A stretch of 64,000 bases of DNA from Amycolatopsis jiangsuensis (GCF_014204865.1 NZ_JACHMG010000001.1:3994501-4058500); one strand, 5' to 3'. Counted from the stretch's first letter, positions 1 through 8,234 are shown. Numbers and translations are program-made. The notes: generated from the sequence alone by a model not told the origin.

Positions 1-555
1 CCGGACGATCCGCACGACCGGCTGACCGTCTACCGTGCGACGGCCGAGCACGAGGACGAACCGCAGGTCGTGTTCAGCACCGTGTTGGCCGGGTCTCGCG
101 CGCGCGTGGTCGCGATGTCCGGTGAGCTGACCGCGGTGGCGCTGCCGGAACAGAAGCTGCTGGTCACCTTCGACGCCGACGGCGCCGAGAAAACCGCCTA
201 CCCCCTCGACCTCCCGGCCACCGACCTGGCCGGCGACCCGGCAGGCGGCACCGAGCAGACCACCCGCACCGCGAGCGCGATCTATTGGTTCACCGGAACG
301 AAAACCGTGGCCCTGTCCCGAGATACCCTCGCGCCACGCTGGACCCTCGACCGTACCCTCGGCCCCGGCATCACGTTCGCGAACCAGCTGGTGGTCCCGA
401 TCCCCGGCGGACTGGCAGTCCTCGACGAAGCCACCGGCGCGACGCTGCGCACAGTAGGCGTGGACCGTGGCACCTACTCCGGCCCGGTCCGCCTCACCGC
501 ATTGGGCCCGATTCTGTTGGAGCAACGCGGTTCGACAGTCGCCGCGCTGCGCTGA
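1..555 (+). CDS. C-terminal part of a PQQ-like beta-propeller protein (partial)
   Basis: The frame is open from the first base and ends with TGA at 553-555, so about 184 C-terminal residues of a longer protein are seen. The sequence is built of short beta-strand repeats with Trp and Gly turns (for example around AIYWFTGTK and GGLAVLDEATG), the pattern of YncE/BamB-like or PQQ-enzyme-like propellers. No catalytic motif is visible. The N-terminus, and with it any signal peptide or membrane anchor, lies outside the window. Function is not known; the propeller call is by repeat pattern only. Confidence 0.6.
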   Translation, partial: PDDPHDRLTVYRATAEHEDEPQVVFSTVLAGSRARVVAMSGELTAVALPEQKLLVTFDADGAEKTAYPLDLPATDLAGDPAGGTEQTTRTASAIYWFTGTKTVALSRDTLAPRWTLDRTLGPGITFANQLVVPIPGGLAVLDEATGATLRTVGVDRGTYSGPVRLTALGPILLEQRGSTVAALR

Positions 556-738
556 GCGCGTGGCGGGCCAACGTGTCGAGGCCGAGCGATTCCCCGAACT
601 GGCGCGGAGCACTTCGCCTTCCTCGTCTTCGGCGCCGCGCTGGACCGTGCGCTGTTCGAAACGAAGGCACCCACCGCCGAGCACATCCAGACGCACGTCC
701 ACGCCGGCGTCGACACGTTCCTCCGTGCCTACCGATGA
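556..738 (+). pseudogene. Decayed C-terminal remnant of a TetR-family regulator
   Basis: Directly after the propeller gene, the plus strand encodes a TetR-like C-terminal tail. It reads RVEAERFPELAR in frame 2 (from 572) and continues in frame 1 from about 601 as AEHFAFLVFGAALDRALF, ending in a helix and TGA at 736-738. No helix-turn-helix region or start codon precedes it, and the two pieces lie in different frames. This looks like the tail of a regulator that lost its DNA-binding half and took a frameshift. It could have been the regulator of the neighbouring esterase or efflux genes; that is inference. Confidence 0.55.
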
Positions 739-749
739 CGTTGCCGCGA

Positions 750-1691
750 TCAGCGGCGCGTGTGCTCCGCGATGAACCGCCGGAGCTCCGCGTCGAGTTC
801 CCGATCCTCGGGGGCACCGCCGAAACCGCCGTGCGGCATCGCCTCTCCGACGTGCAGCTCCGCGGGTACGCCGGCCGCGCGCAGCTTCCGGTGCATCCGC
901 ACGGTGCCGGACAGCAGCGTGTCGCGGGTGCCCGATTGCAGGTAGGTCGGCGGGAAGTGGCTCAGGTCCGCAAATAGCGGTGAGAGACAAGGATCTTCCA
1001 GTGGTCGGCCCGCCGCGTAGAGCAGGTTGACCGCTGCCAGCGACTGCAACTCGTCGACCGCGGCCAGCGTCCGGTGGGTGTCCCCGGACTCGGTGAGGTC
1101 GACCACCGGAGTCAGCAACACGGCCGCGGCCGGCATCGGCAGGCCCTCCTCGCGCGCCCGTACCAGCAGCGCCGCGGCGATGTTCCCGCCGGCCGACCCG
1201 CCACCCACCACGATGTCGCAAGGATCGTGCTCGGCCAGCAGCCGGCGGTAAGCGGTGATCGCGTCATCGAGGGCCGCCGGGAACGGGTGCTCGGGCGGCA
1301 TCCGGTAGTCGACGGCGTAGCTCGTGATGCCGCTGCTGGTGGTGGCGAGCGCGCCGGAGACCCGGCATGCCTCGCCGGCGCCGAAGCTCAGCGCGCCGCC
1401 GTGGAAGAACAGCTGGACCGGTCCGCCGTCGCCCGCTCCCGGGGCCCGCGAGAGGTAGGTGTGGACTCCGTCGAGGTAGCACTCCTCGGCGCCGGCCGAC
1501 AGCCCGTTGTCCATCCGGGCCAACCGGCCCTTCGCCTCCCTCTCCCAGTTCGCGACCAGCTCCTGCCATCCCGCGTAGTCGTCGAGGGCGGGAAACCGGA
1601 TCTTCGGACGGGGATTACGCAGGCTGTCGATCGCCTTGGCGCTGAGCCCTGCCGGGGGCGGGAACTCGGGGCCGATCACGGTGGTGTGCAT
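750..1691 (-). CDS. Alpha/beta hydrolase, HSL-type acetyl esterase/lipase
   Basis: A 313-residue protein of the hormone-sensitive-lipase (GDXG) group. It shows the oxyanion-hole motif FFHGGA (about residue 103), the nucleophile elbow GGGSAGGN (about 170), a late Asp in GTRDTLL and a His in MPHGG, the complete serine hydrolase triad pattern. The expected role is hydrolysis of short acyl esters in the cytoplasm. The ATG at 1691 has a strong ribosome site (AAGAGGAGG) eight bases upstream; a longer open frame extends further but overlaps the MFS gene. It lies 25 bp behind the MFS stop on the same strand, so the two probably form one transcript controlled by the divergent TetR. Confidence 0.85.
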   Translation of the reverse strand: MHTTVIGPEFPPPAGLSAKAIDSLRNPRPKIRFPALDDYAGWQELVANWEREAKGRLARMDNGLSAGAEECYLDGVHTYLSRAPGAGDGGPVQLFFHGGALSFGAGEACRVSGALATTSSGITSYAVDYRMPPEHPFPAALDDAITAYRRLLAEHDPCDIVVGGGSAGGNIAAALLVRAREEGLPMPAAAVLLTPVVDLTESGDTHRTLAAVDELQSLAAVNLLYAAGRPLEDPCLSPLFADLSHFPPTYLQSGTRDTLLSGTVRMHRKLRAAGVPAELHVGEAMPHGGFGGAPEDRELDAELRRFIAEHTRR

Positions 1692-1716
1692 GGGATCCTC
1701 CTCTTCGTGGGACCGA

Positions 1717-3186
1717 TCAGTTCGCGGTCGCCGGGGTTGTGGTGGGCACGAGGCCCGGGCGGGTGCGGCGCATCGCCCAGCCGACCAGTGCCGCGGAAAC
1801 GACGGTGAGCACCGCACCGGAGACGGTGACCGCCTCGTGGAACTGCCCGTTCTGCTCGGGGCTCCAGTGCCCGGCGGCAACGTTTCCGGCGAACAGCGCG
1901 GCGAGCACAGTGCCGACCACGGCGACGCCGAGTGCGGCGGTGACCTCGGCGGCGGTGTCGACCAGCGCCGCACCGGTGGAGGTGCGGTTGCGGGGCAGGC
2001 CGTCCAGGACGTTGACGCCGGCGGCGGCGCCGACCACGCGCATTCCGGCGGCGACGAGGACCAGCGCGGCGGCCACGCCGGGATAGCCGAGGTTGCCGAA
2101 CAGCGTGTAGACGGCGAGTCCGGTGACGATCGATCCGGCGCTGATCCACGCGGCCCGGTCGATGCCGGCCCATTCGACGAACCGGTGGACGAATGGCCCG
2201 CCTGCGATCAGCACGACGACCTGGGGCAGCATGCCGATCGACGCGAGCGCGGGCGGCCAGCCCAGGTCGAGCTGCAGCTGCAGCGTCACCAGGTAGGCGA
2301 GCCCGGCGTTGCCGAGCCCGGCGGCGGCCTTGTAGGCGAGGCCGCCGGAGACCTTCGCCACGGCGACCAGCGAAAGGTCGAGCAGCGGGTGCCGGGCCGA
2401 GCGCTCTCGCAGGACGAACAGGATCGCCGCCACGACGACGCCGGCGACGGCGGCCCAGGGTGCCCAGGATCCGGCGCCCGAATCGACGAACAGGGTCGGC
2501 GCGACGAGCGCGAGCACGATCGTCGCGGTGCCCAGCACGCCACCAGGCAGGTCCACCGGCGCGCGGTGCAGATCGGCCGGGTCGTCGGCCGGGACGCCGA
2601 TCCGGATCCCGACGATCGCGAGCACCACGATCGGCACGTTCACCAGCAGCAGGACCTGCCACGGGGCGAAGGAAAGTACGAAGCCGCCGACAGTCGGACC
2701 GATCGCCAGCCCGACCATGCCGACGGTGGAGATCAGCGTGATCGCCCGGACCCGCAGACCTTCCTCGCCGAACAGCCGGAAGGCCATCGCCATCGTTCCG
2801 GGCGTGGTCATCGCGGCCGCGAGACCCAGCACAGCGCGGACGGCGATGAGTTCACCGGTGGTGGTGACGGCCGCCGTCGCGAGGCTCGCGAGGCCGAGCA
2901 GCACCAGGCCGATGAGCATCACGCGACGCCGGCCGAGCCGGTCGGCGACCACGCCGAACACCAGCATCAGGCCGCCGAACACGACCGAGTAGCCGTTCGT
3001 GACCCACTGCAGGGCGACTGTCGGAGCGGCGAGCTCGCGCCCGATCGAGGGCAGCGCGACGTTGAGGACGGTGTTGCTCATCATTTCGAACAGGAAGACC
3101 GCGGAGAGGCCCGCCAGCGCGACCCAGGCCGCACGCAGGGAACGGAACGCGCCGGGTGGACGCTCCTGGACGTCAGGGGAAGTCAT
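1717..3186 (-). CDS. MFS drug efflux transporter, DHA2 (EmrB/QacA-like)
   Basis: A 489-residue polytopic membrane protein with about 14 hydrophobic segments and the MFS motif A (VADRLGRRRVML) in the loop after the second helix, typical of proton-driven drug exporters of the DHA2 group. The ATG at 3186 was chosen because GAGAGGA precedes it; an upstream ATG at 3252 would run through the operator region. It is divergent from a TetR gene with three GAAC-N3-GTTC dyads in between, the classic layout of a repressor controlling its own pump. The esterase gene follows on the same strand. Substrate unknown. Confidence 0.88.
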   Translation of the reverse strand: MTSPDVQERPPGAFRSLRAAWVALAGLSAVFLFEMMSNTVLNVALPSIGRELAAPTVALQWVTNGYSVVFGGLMLVFGVVADRLGRRRVMLIGLVLLGLASLATAAVTTTGELIAVRAVLGLAAAMTTPGTMAMAFRLFGEEGLRVRAITLISTVGMVGLAIGPTVGGFVLSFAPWQVLLLVNVPIVVLAIVGIRIGVPADDPADLHRAPVDLPGGVLGTATIVLALVAPTLFVDSGAGSWAPWAAVAGVVVAAILFVLRERSARHPLLDLSLVAVAKVSGGLAYKAAAGLGNAGLAYLVTLQLQLDLGWPPALASIGMLPQVVVLIAGGPFVHRFVEWAGIDRAAWISAGSIVTGLAVYTLFGNLGYPGVAAALVLVAAGMRVVGAAAGVNVLDGLPRNRTSTGAALVDTAAEVTAALGVAVVGTVLAALFAGNVAAGHWSPEQNGQFHEAVTVSGAVLTVVSAALVGWAMRRTRPGLVPTTTPATAN

Positions 3187-3228
3187 CGGAGTTCCTCTCC
3201 GGAAGGGTTCGGGTCGCCTCCGGTTGAC

Positions 3229-3276
3229 GAACGCCGTTCTTCGCACGAACACTGTTCTACGTTAGGAACGACGTTC
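3229..3276. promoter_or_regulatory. Three evenly spaced GAAC-N3-GTTC operator dyads
   Basis: Three 11-bp dyads, GAACGCCGTTC (3229-3239), GAACACTGTTC (3247-3257) and GAACGACGTTC (3266-3276), lie 18 and 19 bp apart between the divergent MFS and tetR genes. Arms are identical and only the three central bases vary. Spacing near two helical turns suggests cooperative binding of the adjacent TetR protein. The N3 spacer separates them from the N4 actinobacterial LexA box. Confidence 0.65.
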
Positions 3277-3285
3277 GCGTCAAGC

Positions 3286-3291
3286 TATGCT
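3286..3291 (+). promoter_or_regulatory. -10 element (TATGCT) of the tetR gene, leaderless type
   Basis: TATGCT lies six bases before the ATG at 3298, which would place the transcription start at the initiation codon. It sits just downstream of the third operator dyad. Confidence 0.4.
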
Positions 3292-3297
3292 GTGGTC

Positions 3298-4035
3298 ATG
3301 GCCAACAGAAGCGCTCCCGATCGCGCCGAAGCACGTGCCGGCTGGGCCGCGAAGATCGCCGCGCTGGGCGAGGCGGGCAAGACCGCGCGGCCGGGCAAGG
3401 CCCCGATCACGGTCGAGCGGATCATGGACGCGGCCTTCGGGCTGATCGAGACCGAGGGCTTCGAAGCCCTGACGATGCGCCGGGTCGCCGCCGCGTTGCA
3501 GACCGGTCCGGCGTCGCTGTACGCGCACGTCCGCAACAAGGCCGAACTGGACGAACTGCTGATCAGCGCGGTGTGCGCGCGGGTGCCGTTGCCGGAGCCG
3601 AACCCGGCGCAGTGGATCGAACAGATGCTCGACGTCTGCCGCGCGCTGCGGGACGAGTTCCTGCGCTACCCCGGGATTTCCCGCGCCGCGCTGGCCGCCG
3701 CCCCGGACAGCCTGGACGCGCTGCGGCTCAGCGAAGGCATGCTGACGATTCTGCTGACCGGCGGCGTCCTCCCGCAGCCCGCCGCGTGGGCGATCGACGC
3801 CGCGTTCCTCTACGTCTCGGCGTACTGCTTCGAGGCCTCGTTGCGATTCCACCCCGGCAGCGGCCTCGATCAGCGGGTCCTGGACCGGGAAGATCTCGTC
3901 GAGCGCTACCGGATGCTGCCCGTCGACACCTTCCCGAGCACCGTCGCGCACATCCGGGAGCTCACCTCCGGCGAGGGACACGAACGCTTCGAGTTCACCC
4001 TGACGACGTTGCTGCGCGGACTTCCCATGTCGTGA
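3298..4035 (+). CDS. TetR-family repressor of the divergent efflux pump
   Basis: A 245-residue regulator. The N-terminal 45 residues are basic, followed by a TetR helix-turn-helix (ITVERIMDAAFGLI ... MRRVAAALQTGPASLYAHV, about residues 38-82). The rest is an all-helical ligand-binding domain. The ATG at 3298 is taken rather than far upstream in-frame starts, because those run antisense through the MFS gene. It is divergent from the MFS gene and next to three dyad operators, so it most likely represses both itself and the pump-esterase unit until a substrate binds. Ligand unknown. Confidence 0.85.
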   Translation: MANRSAPDRAEARAGWAAKIAALGEAGKTARPGKAPITVERIMDAAFGLIETEGFEALTMRRVAAALQTGPASLYAHVRNKAELDELLISAVCARVPLPEPNPAQWIEQMLDVCRALRDEFLRYPGISRAALAAAPDSLDALRLSEGMLTILLTGGVLPQPAAWAIDAAFLYVSAYCFEASLRFHPGSGLDQRVLDREDLVERYRMLPVDTFPSTVAHIRELTSGEGHERFEFTLTTLLRGLPMS

Positions 4036-4050
4036 CCTTCACGACCGCAC

Positions 4051-4791
4051 TCAGAGCAGCCAGAGCACCGTGAGCGCGACTGCCGCGACCACCAGCACCG
4101 CGGCTCCGGCGAACCCGGCCACCCGGCCGTTCCGCCGGTCCGCGACCCGCTGCAACAGCAATGCGGCGACCGCTGCGACCGGGTGTCCGACCAGCAGCGG
4201 TACGCCGGGGCCAGGCGCGCCATTGGCGAGACACGCCACGCCGACACCCAGCACCCCGACCGCCAGCACAGCCAGTCCTGCCGCGACCGAGCCGGTGAAT
4301 CCGCGCCACCGCCGGCCACGCGCTTTTCCTTGCACCGCCGCAACGCCCTGCCGCGGCTCCTCCGCCGGAACGATCCGCGGCAAGTCCGCTGCCGAACCGT
4401 CCCGTCGCGGCTCTTCTGCCGGGCTGTCCCGCCGCGGCTCCTCCACCGGATCGATCCGCCGCGGCCGCGCTTCCTGCCCGTGGTCCGTCCCGTCGGGAGC
4501 GTCCCGGACACCGCGCGCTCGCACGCCTTCACCGCTGCGCACAGCAACGCCGAGATCGGCCGCGGGCGCCACAACTCCCCCTGCGCCAACGACTCCGCCC
4601 GGTAACGCATCCTCCACTTCGACGGCTTTCGCCACCGCGTCACGAGACGAACCTGCCGCCGCACCGGAAACCTCGGCCGCGCCGACGCCATCCGGCTCGG
4701 CCGACCGGGAAACGCCGTCTCGCCGCTCCACAATGGCCGGGTCGGCGGGATGCGGGACGGCGGCCAGTGCCTCGGTGTCGGATGACGCCAC
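4051..4791 (-). CDS. Hypothetical protein with charged N-half and C-terminal membrane segments
   Basis: Not recognised. About 246 residues from a GTG at 4791: a hydrophilic, Ala/Arg/Glu/Asp-rich first 150 residues with repeated EEPRRD-like words (PVEEPRRDSPAEEPRRD, PAEEPRQ), then roughly three hydrophobic helices to the C-terminus (VAAGLAVLAVGVLGVGVACL, LVGHPVAAVAALLL, AGAAVLVVAAVALTVLWLL). The start is uncertain because no clear ribosome site is seen; an in-frame GTG lies downstream near 4730. It follows the RecB-like gene on the same strand with a 31-bp gap and may be cotranscribed with it. Confidence 0.5.
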   Translation of the reverse strand: MASSDTEALAAVPHPADPAIVERRDGVSRSAEPDGVGAAEVSGAAAGSSRDAVAKAVEVEDALPGGVVGAGGVVAPAADLGVAVRSGEGVRARGVRDAPDGTDHGQEARPRRIDPVEEPRRDSPAEEPRRDGSAADLPRIVPAEEPRQGVAAVQGKARGRRWRGFTGSVAAGLAVLAVGVLGVGVACLANGAPGPGVPLLVGHPVAAVAALLLQRVADRRNGRVAGFAGAAVLVVAAVALTVLWLL

Positions 4792-4822
4792 GGTGTTCGG
4801 GTCCAATCGTCGTCGCGGGTGG

Positions 4823-5683
4823 CTACGGTGCGAGCAGGTCCCAGGGCTGCGCGGCCGGGCCGATTTCCCGGCCCACGGCGCAGCTCGGGCGGAAGTCGCA
4901 CCAGGAGCAGCGGCGCTCGGGCCGGGCGGGGAACAGCACGTCGCCGTCTCCGCCCGCGTCCAGGGTATCGGTGGCCAGGCGCAGATCTCCGGCGGTCTGT
5001 TCGGCGCGTTCCAGGTGCCTGCGCAAGGTTTCCGGGGTGTGCTCGGCCGCCGCGACCGTGCCGGTGGGCAGGTGGTGCAGCTCGACAGTGGTGCACGGCA
5101 GACGCAACGTGCGCGCCGACGCCACCGCGTACATGGCCAGCGCCTGCGAAGCCCGCGCCTCGTGTTCGTCGGGGGCACGCCGCCCGGTCTTGTAGTCCAC
5201 CACGACGAGTTCACCCTGCCGCTGGTCGATCCGGTCGGCCCGCCCCTCGATGATCATCGACGGCCGGCCGCCGGACGTGCTGACCGGCGCGGACACCCAC
5301 CGTTCGAGGCCGACCGGATCCTCGCTCACGTCGTGGTCCTCGACGTACTCCGCGACCCAGCCCTTCGCCCGCGCCCGGTACCGCGCGGCCTGCTCGTCGT
5401 CCGCGAAACCGGCGTCCTTCCAGTGTTCGGCGACGAGCGCCATCGCCCGCTGCGGGGTGCGCTTGACCACCGGCAGGTCGAACAACGCGCGCAAAGCGTT
5501 GTGTACCACCGCACCGAGGGTGCTGTGCGCCCACGGCCCGGTGCGCTGCGGCGTCGGCCGATCCAGGTAGGTGAGCCGATAGCGGCGCGGGCAGTCGTCG
5601 AACGTGCTCAGCCGCGCCGGCGACACCTTGGTGAGCCGCTGCGGCTGCTCCACCCCGAAGTCGAACCCCAGTTGTTCCTTCAC
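4823..5683 (-). CDS. RecB-family PD-(D/E)XK exonuclease with Fe-S cysteines
   Basis: A 286-residue nuclease-like protein. The PD-(D/E)XK core is visible as GRADRID followed by GELVVVDYKTGR (about residues 155-180). An early Cys (FDDCPRRY, about residue 31) plus a C-terminal CSWCDFRPSC cluster match the four-cysteine iron-sulfur arrangement of AddB/Cas4-like nucleases. Stand-alone proteins of this size are common in actinobacteria (Rv2119 type) and no Cas genes are nearby. The GTG at 5683, preceded by GGGGGTG, gives the family's usual length; a longer frame to 5731 exists. Substrate is inferred to be DNA ends. Confidence 0.8.
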   Translation of the reverse strand: MKEQLGFDFGVEQPQRLTKVSPARLSTFDDCPRRYRLTYLDRPTPQRTGPWAHSTLGAVVHNALRALFDLPVVKRTPQRAMALVAEHWKDAGFADDEQAARYRARAKGWVAEYVEDHDVSEDPVGLERWVSAPVSTSGGRPSMIIEGRADRIDQRQGELVVVDYKTGRRAPDEHEARASQALAMYAVASARTLRLPCTTVELHHLPTGTVAAAEHTPETLRRHLERAEQTAGDLRLATDTLDAGGDGDVLFPARPERRCSWCDFRPSCAVGREIGPAAQPWDLLAP

Positions 5684-5761
5684 GACACCCCCATCCGGTT
5701 CGCGCCCCACGCTACGCACCACCACCGACACTTTCCGGAGCAGGGCGCTCGGCAGCGGCCG

Positions 5762-6391
5762 CTATCCCGCGCCGGAGATGAAGCCCTTCACCGAATTCGC
5801 CACCAGTTCCACCGCGATCGCGGCCAGCAGCAGACCGGCGATCTTCGCCAGCAGGGTGATGCCGCTTTCCTTGATCAGCCGGATCACCACCCCGGAGAAC
5901 CGCATGCACGTGTACAACACGAAGTGCACGGCGATGATCGCCAGGCCGAGCGCGATGTAGGCGCCGAGGTGCCCGTTGGCCTGGCGGACGAACACGATGG
6001 TCGCCGCGATGGCACCGGGACCGGCGAGCAGCGGCGTGCCGAGCGGGACGAGGGCGACGTTGACGTCGTCGGCCGCCTCGGGTTCGCTGCCGTCCTTGCC
6101 GGTCAGCAGTTGCAGTGCGATGAGCAGCAGAAGCAGCCCACCCGCGCCCTGCAGCGCCGGGATCCCGATGCCGAGGTAGGCCAGGATCGCCTGCCCCGCC
6201 ACCGCGAACAGCGTGATGACCAGCAGCGACACCAGGACCGCCTGTCGCGCAGCCTTCACCCGCACGGCCATCGGCTTGCGGCCGACGAGGCTCAGGAACA
6301 CCGGAACCGTACCGGGCGGGTCCATGATGACCACCAGCGTGATCGTGGCGCTGATGAACAGCTTGGCGTCGAAGAAATCCGCGAAGGCCAT
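5762..6391 (-). CDS. MarC family integral membrane protein
   Basis: A 209-residue protein with six hydrophobic helices, the family's usual length and topology (N-terminal FFDAKLFISATITLVVIMDPPG, central LLAGPGAIAATIV). The MDPPGTVPVF and GPGAI words are characteristic of MarC/UPF0056 proteins, whose biochemical role is unsettled; the old link to multiple antibiotic resistance is not well supported. It starts one base after the PHP gene's stop on the same strand, so the two are almost certainly cotranscribed. Confidence 0.88.
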   Translation of the reverse strand: MAFADFFDAKLFISATITLVVIMDPPGTVPVFLSLVGRKPMAVRVKAARQAVLVSLLVITLFAVAGQAILAYLGIGIPALQGAGGLLLLLIALQLLTGKDGSEPEAADDVNVALVPLGTPLLAGPGAIAATIVFVRQANGHLGAYIALGLAIIAVHFVLYTCMRFSGVVIRLIKESGITLLAKIAGLLLAAIAVELVANSVKGFISGAG

Positions 6392-6392
6392 C

Positions 6393-7256
6393 TCAGCCCT
6401 TCACGACCTGGTACCCGCTCGCCCGGCCCACCAGCTCCTCGAACTGGTCCGGTTCGGTGGTTTCCTGGCCGAGCGCGATCGTCTTGTTCGTGCCGTGGTA
6501 ATCGCTCGAACCGGTGTGCACCAGCCCGAGCTCGGCCGCCAGCTCACGGGTGCGCACCCGGGTGTCCGGATCGTGGTTCGGGTGCTGCGCCTCGACCCCG
6601 GTGAGGCCGCGCCGGGCCAGGCCGGCCAGGGTGTCTTCGCTGATCGTGGCGCCTCGGCTGTAGGCGAACGGATGCGCGATCACGGTGACGCCGCCGGCCG
6701 CCGCGATCATGTCGATGGCCTCTTCGACCGGGGTGTCACGCCGCGCCACGTAGTAGCCGCGGCGGCTGCTCAGGTAGTGCGCGAACGCCTCGTCGACCGA
6801 ATCGACGAGACCGGCACGCACGAGCGCCTGCGCCAGGTGCGGGCGCCCGGCCGGCGAGTCGGCGGGCAGCAGGCCCATGATCTCGTCCGCGTCCACCGGC
6901 AGGCCGTCCGCGGCCATCCGCTCGGCCATCGCCCGCAGCCGGGTGCGCCGTTCGGCACGCAGGCGCGTCTGCTCGGCCACGAGCGCGGGCGCGGTCGGAT
7001 CGAACAGGTAGGCCAGCAGGTGCACGCTGATCCGGTAGCCGGTGTCCGGGTCGACCGACACCGTGGACAGCTCGGCGCCGGGGACGAGGGTGAGCCCGGC
7101 GGGCAGCGCCGCGGCGGCGGGTTCCCATCCGGCGGTGGTGTCGTGGTCGGTCAGCGCGACCACGTCGAGACCGGCGCACGCGGCGGCGCCGACGAGCTCG
7201 GCCGGGCTGTCGGTACCGTCGGAGGCGGTGGAGTGGGCGTGCAGATCGATGCGCAT
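6393..7256 (-). CDS. PHP-domain phosphoesterase
   Basis: A 287-residue protein of the polymerase-and-histidinol-phosphatase superfamily. The metal-binding motifs LHAHSTASDG (residues 5-14), ALTDHDTT, GAELS, VIAHPF and GSSDYHG are all present in order, so the trinuclear metal site appears intact. Related single-domain proteins (YciV/RNase AM type) hydrolyse 5'-phosphorylated nucleotides or short RNAs; the precise substrate here is not known. The start at 7256 puts the first motif at the N-terminus as is usual. It is followed after one base by marC. Confidence 0.87.
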   Translation of the reverse strand: MRIDLHAHSTASDGTDSPAELVGAAACAGLDVVALTDHDTTAGWEPAAAALPAGLTLVPGAELSTVSVDPDTGYRISVHLLAYLFDPTAPALVAEQTRLRAERRTRLRAMAERMAADGLPVDADEIMGLLPADSPAGRPHLAQALVRAGLVDSVDEAFAHYLSSRRGYYVARRDTPVEEAIDMIAAAGGVTVIAHPFAYSRGATISEDTLAGLARRGLTGVEAQHPNHDPDTRVRTRELAAELGLVHTGSSDYHGTNKTIALGQETTEPDQFEELVGRASGYQVVKG

Positions 7257-7323
7257 CGGACCCATTCTCGACGATGCTCCGGCCCGCACTGCGGCCGGGA
7301 CCTGGGACGACGAGCCGCTCCGG

Positions 7324-7884
7324 TCAGCCGACCAGCTTCTTGCCCCGCGCCGCGCGCTGCGCCTTGATCATCGAGAACCGTTCGGCCTGCTTCTGCTTGT
7401 CGCCGAAGACGAGCTCGGAGATCGTGTCGTAGAACTCCTCGGGCCGCGGCAGGTAGTCGATCCGGTTGAGCGCCTGGATCTGCCCGGCGGACTCGACGAC
7501 CATGGTGCCGTAGCCGAGCATCCGGCCCCAGGCCGAACGCTGGTAGGTGAGGTCGGTGACCTTGCTGATCGGCATCATCAGCACCTTCGTGGTGAACACG
7601 CCGGTGGTCATCACGAACCGCTTGTCGGTGACGACCAGCCGCTCGACCCACCACTCGACGACCACGTAGGCGAAGCGCAGCACGACCACCAGCGCGACGT
7701 ACCACAGGATGTTCTGCACCACCCACATCGACGGCGGGAGCAGATAGGAGATGAGGACACAGACCGCCAGCAGGGCAGCCGCCTCGAAGGTGTCCCAGAG
7801 CAGCACGGACCAGTGCCGGCGGATCCGGATGACCCGTCGTTCCGTGTCGAGGAGGTACTCGTCGGGGTCGCGTGGCGCGAACAT
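7324..7884 (-). CDS. Membrane protein with bacterial PH domain (bPH2/YdbT-like)
   Basis: A 186-residue protein: two adjacent hydrophobic helices (about residues 33-75, LLAVCVLISYLL and WYVALVVVLRFAYVVV) followed by a bacterial PH domain (ERLVVTDKRFVMTTGVFTTKVLMMPISKVTDLTY). The YxxTxxR-like signature matches the bPH2 family. The C-terminus is basic. Family members are membrane-anchored and often linked to cell-envelope functions; no specific role can be assigned. A TACCCT -10 element lies six bases before its ATG, so it likely has its own leaderless promoter. Confidence 0.82.
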   Translation of the reverse strand: MFAPRDPDEYLLDTERRVIRIRRHWSVLLWDTFEAAALLAVCVLISYLLPPSMWVVQNILWYVALVVVLRFAYVVVEWWVERLVVTDKRFVMTTGVFTTKVLMMPISKVTDLTYQRSAWGRMLGYGTMVVESAGQIQALNRIDYLPRPEEFYDTISELVFGDKQKQAERFSMIKAQRAARGKKLVG

Positions 7885-7890
7885 GGGTCC

Positions 7891-7896
7891 AGGGTA
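7891..7896 (-). promoter_or_regulatory. -10 element (TACCCT) of the PH-domain gene
   Basis: On the minus strand TACCCT is followed by six bases and the ATG at 7884, the same leaderless arrangement seen at many genes in this window. Confidence 0.45.
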
Positions 7897-7905
7897 TCCC
7901 CGGCG

Positions 7906-8067
7906 TCAGTTGAAGATGCTGCTGACGAACGTGATCACCGATTCGGCCGAATTGCGGAGGAAGTCGACGACGTTGCCGACGAGCCCCGCGGCCTGGCCCG
8001 GCTGGGCGATCACGAAGAACAGCACCAACGCGATACCCACGAGACCCGCAAGCTTCTTCGCGTTCAC
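7906..8067 (-). CDS. Small single-pass membrane protein, 53 residues
   Basis: A short frame from GTG at 8067 to TGA at 7906-7908. It encodes [19 protein letters not shown], a typical hydrophobic helix after a short basic N-terminus, then an amphipathic stretch ([18 protein letters not shown]) ending in Phe-Asn. The lysines before the helix predict the N-terminus inside. Codon third positions are G/C-biased as in neighbouring genes. It lies 21 bp upstream of the PH-domain gene on the same strand, which would suit a small envelope partner; function unknown. Confidence 0.6.
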   Translation of the reverse strand: MNAKKLAGLVGIALVLFFVIAQPGQAAGLVGNVVDFLRNSAESVITFVSSIFN

Positions 8068-8136
8068 AGCGATCAATCCCGTCTCTTACGTGGCACCCGG
8101 AAACTGACTTTCTACGTTGTACCGCACTGACCACCC

Positions 8137-8158
8137 GCGCGGGAGCAAAGTCCCGCGC
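8137..8158. promoter_or_regulatory. Perfect 8-bp inverted repeat in divergent intergenic region
   Basis: GCGCGGGA and TCCCGCGC flank a six-base loop. The element lies between the small membrane protein (minus) and the NUDIX gene (plus), 89 bp before the NUDIX start. There is no T-run, so an operator or RNA hairpin is more likely than a terminator. Confidence 0.35.
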
Positions 8159-8234
8159 ATGGGTCAGCAAGGCGCTCGAAGTGTACCGTACGGCTACTCT
8201 CCGTGTACAGCTTCCCGGAAAGGCAGGGGTGGGC

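Noticed and set aside
3229..3276. LexA (SOS) boxes
   Set aside because: The half-sites match, but the spacer is three bases rather than four, and the flanking genes are a TetR/pump pair.
1636..3297. Very long plus-strand frame running into tetR
   Set aside because: Only the part from 3298 is TetR; the rest is antisense to the esterase and MFS genes, with Arg/Gly/Asp-biased composition typical of shadow frames in GC-rich DNA.
4070..6604. 844-codon plus-strand open frame
   Set aside because: It is antisense to four good genes (membrane protein, RecB-like, MarC, PHP), has low-complexity Arg/Gly/His sequence and no ribosome site.
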